DNA from: Chersky-840 sp035604715
GTDB taxonomy: Bacteria; Actinomycetota; Acidimicrobiia; Acidimicrobiales; UBA8190
DNA length: 64,000 bases
Assembly (NCBI GenBank): GCA_963731665.1
Contig: CAVSWP010000002.1
Span: 1 to 64,000, forward strand
Direction of reading: 5' to 3'
Shown here: piece after piece, positions 17,567 through 26,257 of the stretch
Layout: every line of letters starts with the position of its first letter
How positions within the stretch are numbered: the stretch's first letter is position 1
Made by a program: the position numbers and the translations under genes
Notes under the pieces: generated by a model
The model's input: only the letters and a program-made list of their open reading frames with translations
The model's database searches: none
Told to the model about the DNA's origin: nothing

Positions 17567-17950
17567 TCAGCCCGAGAGATGGTCCTTCAGCGACTGCAGG
17601 CTGTCCTGGTACATCTTCACCATGACGTCGGTCATCTCGTCGGGCTCCACGTCGACGTCCCAGGTGACGTGGGAGCCGGCGCCCTGGGGCGTGACGGTGA
17701 TGGTGGCCTTGTGGTTGATCACGGGCACCCCGCCGGCGATGCCGTAGACGAGGCTGCGCTCGTCGCTGTCGCGCCGCTCCAGCCGCTCGATCACCTCCAT
17801 CCCCATGACCTTGATCACCCGGTCCTCACCATCGACTTGACACGACTCGATCCCCGGCATCCACGTGGCGATGCCGCCGAAGTCGCCGGCGACGGCCCAG
17901 ACGTCGTCCGCCGGCCGGTCGATGTCGATCTCTGCGCGCGCCTTGCCCAT
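17567..17950 (-). CDS. SRPBCC (START/Bet v1-like) family protein, second copy
   Basis: A 127-residue SRPBCC protein starting MGKARAEIDIDRPADDVWAV, with DFGGIATWMPGIESCQVDG, the central strands, and a C-terminal helix with DVMVKMYQDSLQSLKDHL. An ATG 36 bases upstream exists, but the chosen start has GGAGG just before it and begins at the conserved fold. It has low identity to the downstream copy. The ligand is unknown. Confidence 0.82.
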   Translation of the reverse strand: MGKARAEIDIDRPADDVWAVAGDFGGIATWMPGIESCQVDGEDRVIKVMGMEVIERLERRDSDERSLVYGIAGGVPVINHKATITVTPQGAGSHVTWDVDVEPDEMTDVMVKMYQDSLQSLKDHLSG

Positions 17951-18007
17951 GACCCTCCGTCTCTCCGCCGGGCAGCAGCATGCCACGGCCCGCCGCCGGC
18001 GGTCGGA

Positions 18008-18904
18008 TCAGGTTTGCAGGTCGAGCACCCCGTCGGCGAGCTCGTCGAGCTCGTCGCGCCACGAGGCCGGGGCCGTGACCGGCCGCAGGACGAACTTGGA
18101 GAACCCGACGTCGATGAACCTGCGCACCAGCCGGCGAACCCCGTCGACGCCGTCGGGCACGAGGTCGCCGAGCTCGGCCGGGGCCGACGCCCCTCGTCGG
18201 GAGACGAGCCGGGCCACGAGCTGCTCGGGCGGGTCGCCGCGGGTGTAGCCGATGCTGACGCCGAAATGCTCGGGGTCGATACGCCGGCCGACCCTCGCGG
18301 CGACGTCCTCGATGACGACGCGGCCGGCGGCGGCCTCCTCCGGGGTGCACATGGCCGGCAGCCACCCGTCGCCCAGGGCGCCCGCCCGGCGCAGGGCGCC
18401 GGGGGCGTTGCCCCCGAGCCACACCTCCAAGGGCTGCTGGAGCGGTTTGGGCTCGACACTCACGCCGTGGAGCTTCCACCACGTGCCCTCGTGGTCGACG
18501 TCGTTCTCGGTCCACAGCCGGCGCACGAGGGGGAGGACCTCGTCGAGCTGCCGGCCCCGGTCGCCGGCGCCCACCCCCATGGCCTCGAGCTCGGCGCCCC
18601 GTCGCAGCCCGAGGACCAAGGTGACCAGGAGCCGGCCTCCCGACAGCCGGTCGAGGGTGGCGAGCTGCTTGGCCAGGCGCACCGGATTGCGGCCGGGCAG
18701 CACCATGGTCGTGCCGATCTTGAGGCCCGGCGCCGCCCCGGCCGCGAAGGCCATGGCGGCCAGGGGGTCGTCACCGGGAACGGTGAGGACGTCGGACCAC
18801 CACAGCGAGTCGAACTCGTTCGACTGCACCACGTCGACGAGCTGTCCCAGCTCGTCGCCCGACATCACCGACGTCCCCGTGCCCAAGCCGATGCGGACCT
18901 TCAC
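18008..18904 (-). CDS. LLM-class (F420-dependent-type) oxidoreductase
   Basis: A 298-residue luciferase-like TIM-barrel flavin/F420 enzyme. The first strand is VRIGLGTG. It then has EFDSLWWSDVLTVPGDDPLAAMAFAAG, TTMVLPGRNPVRLAKQLATLDRLSGGR, LWLGG-type EVWLGGNAPGALRRAGALGDGWLP and a C-terminal GFSKFVLRP. The GTG at 18904 was chosen because it leads straight into the barrel. Actinomycete members usually use F420. The substrate is unknown. It is divergent from the next gene, with 42 bases between. Confidence 0.88.
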   Translation of the reverse strand: MKVRIGLGTGTSVMSGDELGQLVDVVQSNEFDSLWWSDVLTVPGDDPLAAMAFAAGAAPGLKIGTTMVLPGRNPVRLAKQLATLDRLSGGRLLVTLVLGLRRGAELEAMGVGAGDRGRQLDEVLPLVRRLWTENDVDHEGTWWKLHGVSVEPKPLQQPLEVWLGGNAPGALRRAGALGDGWLPAMCTPEEAAAGRVVIEDVAARVGRRIDPEHFGVSIGYTRGDPPEQLVARLVSRRGASAPAELGDLVPDGVDGVRRLVRRFIDVGFSKFVLRPVTAPASWRDELDELADGVLDLQT

Positions 18905-18946
18905 CGTCGGGAAGGCTAGCGACCCGTCGCTGGTAGCGTCCCGCCC

Positions 18947-19672
18947 ATGAACGCCGAAGAGGCCGCGGGCGCCAACGCCAATGCGGTGTCGTATCTCCCC
19001 GCCGGCTTCATGCTCGACGGCGCCACCTACGAGCGCGGCGGCGAGCTCGGCTTCGACGGCGTCGACTTCTACACGGCGGGACGCGGCGGGGCCCTGGGTG
19101 ACGTCGACGGCATGGTGGTGGCCGCCGCCTTCGTGTTCTTCAACCCGGCGCCGGTCGTCGAGACGTGGGAGCGCACCCGGTCGGTGATGGCGCGCACCGA
19201 CGCCGTCGCCGCCTTCGCCGGGTGTCTGCATGCCTGGGCCCGGGACCACCTGCCCGACGAGGTGGACTACCCGCGCCTGAGCGAGCTGCTGGGCCGGGTC
19301 ATCGCCGACGCGTCGCCGTCGGGCGCCCCGTTGTTCGCGGCGTGGCGGGCCGTCCCCGAGCCCGACGACCCCAAGGCCCTGGCCCTGCAGCGGCTCAACG
19401 TGCTGCGCGAGCTGCGCGGCGCCGCCCACGGGGTGTCGGTGCTGGCGTGCGGCCTCCAACCACTGGAGGCGGTGCTGATCAAAACCCCGTTCATGGCCCC
19501 GGTGTTCGGCTGGGCCGAGCCCTTTCCCGAGGTCGAGTCGCGCCACGACGTGTGGGAACGGGCCGAGGCGGCCACCAACGTGATCATGGGGCGCGCCTAC
19601 GGCGCCCTCGACGCCGGCGAGCGCGCCGAGCTCGTGGACCTGGCCCGCACCGCCCACAAAGGCGCCACCTGA
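18947..19672 (+). CDS. SCO6745-like actinobacterial protein of unknown function
   Basis: A 241-residue helical protein. The motifs FYTAGRGGALGDVDGMVVAAAFVFFNP and LLGRVIADASPSGAPLFAAWRAVP resemble a conserved family in Actinomycetota often named after Streptomyces SCO6745. I make this match from memory with moderate confidence. It has no signal peptide or clear membrane helix. Function unknown. Confidence 0.65.
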   Translation: MNAEEAAGANANAVSYLPAGFMLDGATYERGGELGFDGVDFYTAGRGGALGDVDGMVVAAAFVFFNPAPVVETWERTRSVMARTDAVAAFAGCLHAWARDHLPDEVDYPRLSELLGRVIADASPSGAPLFAAWRAVPEPDDPKALALQRLNVLRELRGAAHGVSVLACGLQPLEAVLIKTPFMAPVFGWAEPFPEVESRHDVWERAEAATNVIMGRAYGALDAGERAELVDLARTAHKGAT

Positions 19673-19702
19673 CTCAGGGCCTGAGCCCCGGGGGCTCCGC
19701 GC

Positions 19703-19969
19703 TCAGACGCCTTCGGACAGCAGCGAGCGCACCTCGGCCAGGGTCGAGCCCTCATGGGGCACGGCCAACGACGACGGGCGGAGGTCGTCGGGGGCGATGA
19801 GGGCGCCGGTGTGGCGGACCTGGCCGATGAGGTCGGCCAGGGTGCCGGTGAATTCCCCTTCGTCGCTGCGCTCGAGGGCGTCGGCGAGCTGGGCGTCGAG
19901 CTGCTCGATGGCGGGCATGTCGGCCTCGGGCACCTCGTAGCGCCCCTCGCCGAGGATGCGGACGATCAT
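19703..19969 (-). CDS. PspA-associated protein PspAA
   Basis: An 88-residue protein beginning MIVRILGEGRYEVPEADMPA, with acidic helices (LDAQLADALERSDEGEFTGTLADLIGQVR) and the end HEGSTLAEVRSLLSEGV. This matches the small partner domain (PspAA) encoded beside PspA in Actinobacteria and archaea. Its ATG overlaps the pspA stop as ATGA. The apparent PspA-PspAA single frame on this strand arises only from the frameshift in pspA; they are two genes. Confidence 0.8.
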   Translation of the reverse strand: MIVRILGEGRYEVPEADMPAIEQLDAQLADALERSDEGEFTGTLADLIGQVRHTGALIAPDDLRPSSLAVPHEGSTLAEVRSLLSEGV

Positions 19970-20782
19970 GAGCCGCCCTCCCCCTCGGGCGCCGAGGCCC
20001 CGTTGCCCGAGGTGTCGGTGCCCGCCCCGCCGTTGGCCGAGGGCGTGGCCCCCGGGGGGAGGCTGGCGCTGGGCTCGGTGCCCGATCCCACCTCGGCCTT
20101 GAGGGCGGCGAGCTCGGCGTCGACCTGGCCGGCGCGGCGAGGTGGCGTCGAGCTGCTTCTGGATGTCGTCGCCACCGCCGCCGAGGGCGTCAGGGAGGGC
20201 GCCGGTGTCGAGGAGCTCGTCGATGGCGCCCGCCCGGGCCTGCATCTGGGAGATCTTGTCCTGGGCGCGGTCCAGGGTCATGCCGGCGTCGGTCATCGAC
20301 TCCGAGATGCCCGACACCGCTTCGCCGATGCTGGCCTGGGCCTTCGACGCCGTGTAGCTGGCCTTGAGCGTCTCCTTCTTGGTGCGGAAGGCGTCCACCT
20401 GGGCCTGGAGCCGGGTGGCGGTGGTCTCGAGCTGCTGTTGCTGGGCCTCGACCTGCTGGTGCTGGGTGCCCAGGCTCTCCAGTTGCTCCGCCAGGGTGGC
20501 CCGCCGGGCCAGGGCCTGGCGGGCCAGGTCCTCCTGGCCCTGGCCGAGCGCCTGTTTGGCCTGGTCCTGGAGCTTCTGGGCCTGGTCCTGGAGCTGGGAC
20601 GCCTGCAGCTCGAGCCGCTTGCGGGCGGTGGCCACGTCGGCCAGGGCGCGCCGCACCTTGGTGAGGTTCTCCATCTGCTTCTCGTAGGAGAGGTCGAGCA
20701 TGTCGGCGGGGTTCTCGGCCTTGTCGAGCGCCTTGTTCGCCTTGGCCTGGACGATCCCCGACAGCCGTTTCATCACGCTCAT
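19966..20782 (-). CDS. pspA: PspA/IM30 family protein, frameshifted near 20135
   Basis: A phage-shock/IM30 protein that stabilises stressed membranes as oligomers. The start MSVMKRLSGIVQAKANKALDK gives the amphipathic N-terminal helix. A long Gln-rich coiled coil follows (KRLELQASQLQDQAQKLQ, QQVEAQQQQLETTATRLQ) to about residue 205, then the DDIQKQLDAT segment. There the frame breaks at CGCG (20133-20136), and the second frame continues GQVDAELAALKAEVG into a Gly/Ala/Ser-rich tail. One base fewer or two more would restore it. It is followed immediately by pspAA. Confidence 0.85.
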
Positions 20783-20833
20783 GCTGTTCTGGCCTTTCTC
20801 CTGGTGTCCGGAGCCCTCGATGTCCGCCAATGA

Positions 20834-22585
20834 TCAGAGCACGTCGGGACCCGCCCGTCGAGAGCGGGGGGCGTCGACGGTGTCGAGCAGCTGGGCGCGC
20901 CCATGGTGCTCGAATTCGGCGCGCAGGGCGGCGCGCTCGGCGTCGGTGAACCGTCGGTAGCGCAGCTCGCCGCGGCCCGGGCTCCAGTACACGGGGTCGG
21001 GGCATTGCCAGCCCTCGGCCCGCAGGCGCGTCTTGGTGATCTTGCCCGTGGCGGTCAGGGGGAGCCCCGGAGACAGGCGCACGAAGCGCGGCGGCCACTT
21101 GGTCCCCAGGTCGGCCTGGGCGCGCAGGAACGACGCCAGGGCGTCGGGGTCGAAGCGGGCGCCGGGACGCAGCTCCAGGGCCGCCATGACCTGGTCCCCG
21201 GAGCGGGGGTCGGGCACGGCGTAGACCGCCGCGGCGGCCACGTCGGGGTGGCGCTCGACGACGCGCTCGATGGGGGCCGCCGCGAAGTTCTCGGAGTCCA
21301 CCCGCAGCCAGTCGCCGCGCCGTCCGGCGAAGTAGAAGAACCCGGCTTCGTCGCGGTAGCCGAGGTCGCCGCTCCAGTACCAGGCGGCGCGGATGCGCTC
21401 GGCGTCGCCCTCGGGGTTCTTGTAGTAGCCCTCGAAGCTCCGCCCCCCGCTGCGGTTGACGATCTCGCCGATGACGTCGCCGGCGTTGACGAGCCTGCCG
21501 GCGTCGTCGAAGCGGGCCCGGTCGCACTCACGCCGGGTGTCGGGGTCGATGACGGCCACGTCGTCGGAGGGCGGGGGGACACCGAGAGAGCCCGGCGGGG
21601 TGTCGGGGGTGACGTTGATGGACGTGCCGCCTTCGCTCGACCCGTAGCCCTCGACGAGGCGGCACCCGAAGCGGCGCTCGAAGATGGTCCGGTCGGGCGC
21701 CGAGGCCTCGGTCCCGAACCCCAGGCGCAGCGTGTTGTCGGCGTCGTCGGGATGCTCCGGTGTGGCCAGCACGTAGGCGAGGGCCTTGCCGACGTAGGTG
21801 AACCGGGTGGCGCCGAAGTGGCGGACGTCGGCGAGAAAACGGGAGGCGCTGAATCGCCCCGCCACGGCCACCGACGCCCCCACGGCCAGCGCCGGCGCCC
21901 ACAGGGCCATGATGGCGTTGCCGTGGAACAGCGGCATGGGGCAGTAACAGATGTCGCCGGGCTCGAAGCCGTAGATCTCCGCGGCGCGCCCGGCGATGGC
22001 GGCCAGCCGTCCCTGGGTGCAGCGCACGGCTTTGGGGTCGCCGGTGGTGCCCGAGGTGAACAGCAACAGGAGGAGGTCGCCGGGAACCACCGTCGGCGGC
22101 GTCGCCGGTCCGGGCCGGGCCGCGGCGTCCTCGAGGCGGGCGCGCTGCTCCGCGCTGTCGACGCGCAGGATGCGCTCGTCGGGCACGCCCACGTCGAGAC
22201 CGTCGAGCAGCCGGGCCCCGGCCTCGTCGGTGACGAGGAGCTGGCAGTCGGCGAAGCGGATGTCGCGGGCGAGCTCCTCGCCGCGCCGGGTGGGGTTGAT
22301 GCCCACCACCGTGGCCCCGGCCAGCGCCGCGCCCCCCAGCCACCACAGGTACTCGGGGACGTTGTCGAGAAGGACGCCGACGTGGAACGGGCCGGAACGG
22401 CGCAGTGACGAGGCCACCGTGGCCCGAAGGTGGCTCTCGGCCACGACCTGGCGCCACGTCCAGGTGGTGTCGCCGGAGAGCACGCCGCGACGGTCGTCGT
22501 CGGCGCGCGCCGCCAGGAGCTCGGCCACGGTGGTGGCACCGGGGGCGGGCGCTGTCGGCTTCCCGTGGTCGCCCTGCCCCCGCAC
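20834..22585 (-). CDS. Acyl-CoA synthetase (AMP-dependent ligase, FadD-like)
   Basis: A 583-residue adenylating enzyme that activates a carboxylic acid to its CoA thioester. The P-loop-like LLFTSGTTGDPKAVRCTQ is present, followed by PLFHGNAIMALWAP, VEGYGSSEGG (the A5 motif) and YWSGDLGYRDEAGFFYFAGR (A7/A8). The C-terminal lysine lies in LTATGKITKTRLR. It resembles mycobacterial FadD17-type fatty acyl-CoA synthetases and bile-acid/steroid CoA ligases. The start is uncertain. No beta-oxidation genes adjoin it. Confidence 0.9.
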   Translation of the reverse strand: MRGQGDHGKPTAPAPGATTVAELLAARADDDRRGVLSGDTTWTWRQVVAESHLRATVASSLRRSGPFHVGVLLDNVPEYLWWLGGAALAGATVVGINPTRRGEELARDIRFADCQLLVTDEAGARLLDGLDVGVPDERILRVDSAEQRARLEDAAARPGPATPPTVVPGDLLLLLFTSGTTGDPKAVRCTQGRLAAIAGRAAEIYGFEPGDICYCPMPLFHGNAIMALWAPALAVGASVAVAGRFSASRFLADVRHFGATRFTYVGKALAYVLATPEHPDDADNTLRLGFGTEASAPDRTIFERRFGCRLVEGYGSSEGGTSINVTPDTPPGSLGVPPPSDDVAVIDPDTRRECDRARFDDAGRLVNAGDVIGEIVNRSGGRSFEGYYKNPEGDAERIRAAWYWSGDLGYRDEAGFFYFAGRRGDWLRVDSENFAAAPIERVVERHPDVAAAAVYAVPDPRSGDQVMAALELRPGARFDPDALASFLRAQADLGTKWPPRFVRLSPGLPLTATGKITKTRLRAEGWQCPDPVYWSPGRGELRYRRFTDAERAALRAEFEHHGRAQLLDTVDAPRSRRAGPDVL

Positions 22586-22652
22586 GCCCGGGAGCGTAGG
22601 CGCTCAGGTGCTGGGGCTAGCTCAGGTGCTGCGCCTAGATCAGGTGGTGCGG

Positions 22653-23307
22653 CTAGGAGTCGTAGACGTAGCCGTGCAGGACGACGTGGCCGTGGTGGTC
22701 GCGCACCCACACGCTCCTGATCTCCGACAGCTTGAGGGCGCAGGCCATGGTGACCCGGACCGAGGAGCCCGCCGTGGTGTAGGTGCCGGTCTGCCACCAC
22801 GATCCCGACGTCGTGCGCACCGAGACGGTGAGGACCTCGCCCGCCGGTTGGCCCGACTCGCGCATGTCCATGGCGGTGCCCCACGGCTCGGAGGTGAAGC
22901 GCGCCGTGGCGTGCACCTTGGGCAGGCCCGTCAACACGACGGTCTTGGTGGTCGGGCCCGAGGGCCAGGCCAGGGTGACGGCCAGCACACACCGCCGCCA
23001 CCACGGCGGCCGCGGCGGAGCCCAGCACGTAGCGCGACCGCCGGGCGCGTCGCTCGCGTCGCTCCTCGGCCCGCAGACGCTCGAGCACTGCCGTCTGGAG
23101 GTCGAAGGGGAGCTCGTCCTCGTTGAAGCGGTCGGGGTCGGCGGTGCTCAGGACCATCGACAGCATCATGAGGTCGCGGCGCTCGTCGCGACAGGCGAGA
23201 CAGCCCTCGGTGTGGGCGCTGAGGGCGACGCGCTCCTCGACGGAGAGCTGGCCCACCACCTCCATGGCGATGAGGCCCTGGAAGTGCTCGCAGGGGTCGG
23301 CCGTCAC
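22653..23307 (-). CDS. Anti-sigma factor with zinc-finger domain, frameshifted near 22990
   Basis: About 218 residues once joined. The first frame starts at a GTG (VTADPCEHF) overlapping the sigma stop by 4 bases. It carries HTEGCLACRDERRD, giving His32, Cys36 and Cys39, and reaches the membrane helix YVLGSAAAAVVAAV. The second frame finishes the helix (VLAVTLAWPSG) and gives an extracytoplasmic domain of about 100 residues (ARFTSEPWGTAMDMRESG to HGYVYDS). The switch lies in a CACACAC tract at 22986-22992. It should inhibit the adjacent ECF sigma factor. Confidence 0.8.
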
Positions 23308-23882
23308 CGGTCCCACCCCATCTCCTCGAGGGCGAGGCGCAGGGTGCGCAGGCCGTAGAACAGGCGGCTGCGGACGGTGCCCTCGGGGATGCCGAGATCC
23401 TCGGCCACCTCGCGCCCCGAGCGGCCCCGGTAGTAGGTCTCGATGACGACCTGGCGGTGGTCGGGGCGAAGCCGGCGCAGGGCCTCTTCCACCTGCCACC
23501 CCACCAGCGCGTTCTCGACGTCGTCGTCGGTGCCGGCGACGTCGTCGGGCAACGGCTCGGTCTGGCGCACGGCCCGGGCCCGGGCGTGGTCGATGACCAG
23601 GCGGCGGGCGATGGTGAACAGCCACGTGCGCAGCGTCCCCAGGTTCGAGTCGAAACGGTCGCGGGCCCGCCAGGCCCGGATGAAGGTCTCCTGGACGACG
23701 TCCTCGGCGGCCCGGGGGTCGCCCAGAGAGCGCCGGACGTAGCCGTAGAGCTCACCGCCGTGGGCCAGGAAGGCCACCCGCAAGCCCGCGGCGTCGGCGG
23801 ACTCCGACACGGGGTCCGGTGGCAGGGCGCGGCGCGCCGGCTCGGTCACGCTGCGTTCGGTGGGCCCTCCGGCTGCCGGCAT
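23304..23882 (-). CDS. ECF-type RNA polymerase sigma factor (second)
   Basis: A 192-residue ECF sigma factor. Region 2 is GYVRRSLGDPRAAEDVVQETF with RFDSNLGTLRTWLFTIARRLVID, and region 4 is LRRLRPDHRQVVIETYYRGRSGREVAEDLGIPEGTVRSRLFYGLRTLR, here cited in pieces of the motif. The ATG at 23882 has GGGAGG six bases upstream. Its stop overlaps the anti-sigma GTG. The lipoprotein gene ends 41 bases upstream on the same strand, so lipoprotein, sigma and anti-sigma may form one unit. Confidence 0.92.
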   Translation of the reverse strand: MPAAGGPTERSVTEPARRALPPDPVSESADAAGLRVAFLAHGGELYGYVRRSLGDPRAAEDVVQETFIRAWRARDRFDSNLGTLRTWLFTIARRLVIDHARARAVRQTEPLPDDVAGTDDDVENALVGWQVEEALRRLRPDHRQVVIETYYRGRSGREVAEDLGIPEGTVRSRLFYGLRTLRLALEEMGWDR

Positions 23883-23923
23883 GTCGAGCCTCCCTGCGCG
23901 GGCACGGGCCTCGGCGTTACGAA

Positions 23924-24529
23924 TCAGTACTGGTAGCCCCCGCCCGACGCCTTGGTCGTGGTGGTGGTGGCGTCGGTCGACACACTGGCTGTCGCCGCCG
24001 TCATCTTGACGACGCTGAACCCGGCCACGCCGTCCCCGGTGACCTGGCCGGGGGAGTCCGACAAGAAGGTGTACAGCTCCTTGCCGTTGTAGGTAACCAC
24101 CAGCGAGCCGCCCGACATGGTCGTGGCCAGCGTGCCGGTCACGCCGGGGCCGGCCTTGGGCGTCGTCCCCGCCGGTACGGTGAGCAGGGGCCAGGCCTGG
24201 GCGCAGGCGCCGGTGCAGGTGGTCCCGGCCGCCAGCGTGTACAGGGGCATGCTCGCGCTGTTCTCGAGGACGGTGCCCTTGTTGGTGGAGGCCGACTTCA
24301 CCGTGGCGCTGGACGAGCCGGCGGTGGTGGTCGTGGTGCCGCCGCCCGACGCCGCGGTGGTCGTGGGGGCGGTCGTGGTGGCGGTGGTGGACGGGGTGGA
24401 GCTGCACGCGGCGAGGACGATGGCCAGCGCGCCCAGGGCGCTCACGACCACGGCGGGATGGGCGAGGCCGGCGTGCCCGCGGCGGCGCCGGGGGGCGGGG
24501 GCGGGGGCGGGGGCGGCGGGGTTGTGCAT
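23924..24529 (-). CDS. Secreted-repeat lipoprotein (COG4315/PF03640 type)
   Basis: A 201-residue lipoprotein. A Pro/Ala-rich, Arg-containing start is followed by a hydrophobic helix and lipobox VLAAC, with Cys42 lipidated. A Ser/Thr/Gly-rich linker (about 43-75) precedes two copies of the PF03640 repeat: SMPLYTLAAGTTCTGACAQAWP and YNGKELYTFLSDSPGQVTGDG. Relatives are surface-exposed; some bind heme or take part in redox chemistry, but the family function is uncertain. AAGGAG lies seven bases before the ATG. A four-copy tandem repeat lies just upstream. Confidence 0.85.
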   Translation of the reverse strand: MHNPAAPAPAPAPRRRRGHAGLAHPAVVVSALGALAIVLAACSSTPSTTATTTAPTTTAASGGGTTTTTAGSSSATVKSASTNKGTVLENSASMPLYTLAAGTTCTGACAQAWPLLTVPAGTTPKAGPGVTGTLATTMSGGSLVVTYNGKELYTFLSDSPGQVTGDGVAGFSVVKMTAATASVSTDATTTTTKASGGGYQY

Positions 24530-24550
24530 GGGACGCTCCTTGGCGGGGTG

Positions 24551-24602
24551 GCTGGCGGTCGAGGCTGGCGGTCGAGGCTGGCGGTCGAGGCTGGCGGTCG
24601 AG
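24551..24602. repeat. Four perfect tandem copies of a 13-base unit
   Basis: The unit GCTGGCGGTCGAG is repeated four times without a mismatch over 52 bases, starting 22 bases upstream of the lipoprotein start codon and inside its presumed leader/promoter. A 13-base period is not a codon multiple, and the array lies in a noncoding gap between divergent genes, so copy-number change could alter expression of either. Confidence 0.9.
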
Positions 24603-24725
24603 GACTGGGTACTGCTCAAGGATACGGACCAGGCCCTGCGGACCTTCATGTCGGGGTGTGGTCACGCTCGGGCCCGCCCTCGAGGGTCACGTGGCGCCGG
24701 GGCCCGCCTGGGTACCGTGGCCCCG

Positions 24726-25468
24726 ATGGCCGAGGAGCACGACCCCCCCTCGAGCAGCGGAGCGGCGGGAGCCGGAGAGAGCGCCGCCGAGACCCGCCGG
24801 GAGGGCGCCCAGTGGGGGGAGCAGGCCCGCAGCGAGCCCCGCTGGCCCGCGACGTTGGCGGTGGCGGCCGCCATCGGCCTGTACTTCGCCCTGCCCGACC
24901 GGTTGATCACGGGCCTGGGGCCGCGCTGGCTGGTCCCCGCCCTCGAGGGCGTGCTGTGGTTGGCGCTGCTGATCGCCAACCCGCGCCTGACGGTCGAGTC
25001 GCGGCGCCTGCGGCCGGTGGCCATCGTCCTCATCGCCTTCGTGAACCTGGCCAACGTGGTGTCGCTGGGCGAGCTCGTGCACGAGCTGTTGGCCGTCAAC
25101 GTCCGCCACGCTCCGGGGGGCGCGACCTCATCTTCGCGTCGGTCCCGATCTGGATCACCAACGTGCTCGTGTTCGCGCTGTGGTACTGGGAGCTCGACCG
25201 GGGCGGCCCGGTGTCGCGGCTCAAGGCGCAGCGGCGCCAACCCGACTTCCTGTTCCCCCAGATGTCGGCGCCCGACTCCACCCGACCCGACTGGTCGCCG
25301 GCGTTCATCGACTACCTGTACACGTCGTTCACCAACGCCACCGCCTTCAGCCCCACTGACACCATGCCCCTGACGCCGTGGGCCAAGTTGCTCATGATGG
25401 TGCAGTCGTTGGCGTCGTTGCTCACCGTGGCCCTCGTCGTGTCCCGAGCGGTGAACATCCTCAATTGA
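24726..25468 (+). CDS. Membrane protein, possibly DUF1345-like or pore-domain type, frameshifted near 25121
   Basis: About 248 residues once joined. A disordered acidic N-terminus (1-40) is followed by membrane helices (LAVAAAIGLYFALP, VLWLALLIANP, VAIVLIAFVNLANVVSLG). After VRHAPGG the frame breaks in GGGGGGCGCG at 25115-25124. The other frame resumes as DLIFASVPIWITNVLVFALWYWELDRG and ends in a re-entrant-like DYLYTSFTNATAFSPTDTMPL and a final helix. The loop resembles ion-channel pore segments, but no selectivity filter is recognisable. One base added, or two removed, restores the gene. Confidence 0.75.
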
Positions 25469-25501
25469 CCGGGCTCAATTGACCGGGCTCCATTGACCGG
25501 G
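25460..25501. repeat. Three tandem copies of a 14-base unit
   Basis: CTCAATTGACCGGG occurs twice exactly and a third time with one change (CTCCATTGACCGGG). The array starts over the last codons and stop of the membrane protein gene and ends 8 bases before the HAD gene. It duplicates the stop codon TGA of the upstream gene, so it may have arisen by slippage. Confidence 0.85.
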
Positions 25502-25509
25502 CCCGACCG

Positions 25510-26226
25510 GTGAGGATCGGGGCGGCCATCTTCGACATGGACGGGCTGCTGGTCGACAGCGAGCCCATCTGGCACGACGTCGAGATCGAGGTGTTCGGTC
25601 GTCACGGTGTCCCCCTGACCGTGCAGCGTTGCCTGGAGACCAAGGGGATGTTCCTCGGCGACGCCGTGGAGCACTGGTACACGCGCTACCCCTGGACCGG
25701 GGCGTCGCGCCAGGAGGTGGCCGACGAGATCGTCGAGGCCATGGCCCGCCGGCTCGAGCAGGCGGTGGAGCTCAAGCCCGGGGCGGCCCACGCGCTGGAG
25801 TTCTGCGCCCGGCGCGGCGCCCGGTTGGCGCTGGCGTCGTCGTCGCCGCGTCGGCTCATCGACGCCGTGGTGCGCCGTCTCGACCTGGCCGGGGGCTTCG
25901 AGGTGGTCCACTCGGCCGAGGACGAGGCGGCCGGCAAGCCCGACCCCGCCATCTTCCTCACCACCGCCCGGGCCCTCGGGGTGGGCCCCGCCGCGTGTGT
26001 GGTGTTCGAGGACTCCGCCGCCGGGGTGCTGGCGGCCGAGGCGGCCGGCATGGCCTGCGTGGCGGTGCCCGAGGCCGACCCCACCGCGGCGTCGGGGCTT
26101 CCCGGGCTCGGAGGGAGAGGCGTCCCCTTGGTGGACGTGCTCGAGCGCGCCGACGTGGTGCTCGGGTCGCTCCTCGAGCTCGACGACGCCGTGTGGGACC
26201 GCCTGGCGGCGCGCCCCGCGCCGTAA
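25510..26226 (+). CDS. HAD-superfamily phosphatase, subfamily IA
   Basis: A 238-residue hydrolase. Motif I is FDMDGLLVDSEP with the nucleophile Asp9 and acid/base Asp11. Motif II is the Ser of LALASSSPRRL, the lysine lies in AAGKPDPAIF, and the acidic motif IV is VVFEDSAAG. The layout and cap resemble YniC/2-deoxyglucose-6-phosphatase and beta-phosphoglucomutase-like enzymes acting on sugar phosphates. It starts at a GTG immediately after a tandem repeat. Confidence 0.9.
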   Translation: MRIGAAIFDMDGLLVDSEPIWHDVEIEVFGRHGVPLTVQRCLETKGMFLGDAVEHWYTRYPWTGASRQEVADEIVEAMARRLEQAVELKPGAAHALEFCARRGARLALASSSPRRLIDAVVRRLDLAGGFEVVHSAEDEAAGKPDPAIFLTTARALGVGPAACVVFEDSAAGVLAAEAAGMACVAVPEADPTAASGLPGLGGRGVPLVDVLERADVVLGSLLELDDAVWDRLAARPAP

Positions 26227-26257
26227 GTCAGGACGGCCGTAGGTCAGGACGACGGCG

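Noticed and set aside
19703..20830. A single PspA-PspAA fusion protein
   Set aside because: The apparent fusion depends on an Arg/Gly-rich bridge created by the pspA frameshift; in the proper frame pspA stops at 19966 with an ATGA overlap to a separate pspAA.
24551..24602. CRISPR-like array
   Set aside because: The 13-base units are directly adjacent with no spacers, and no cas genes are present.
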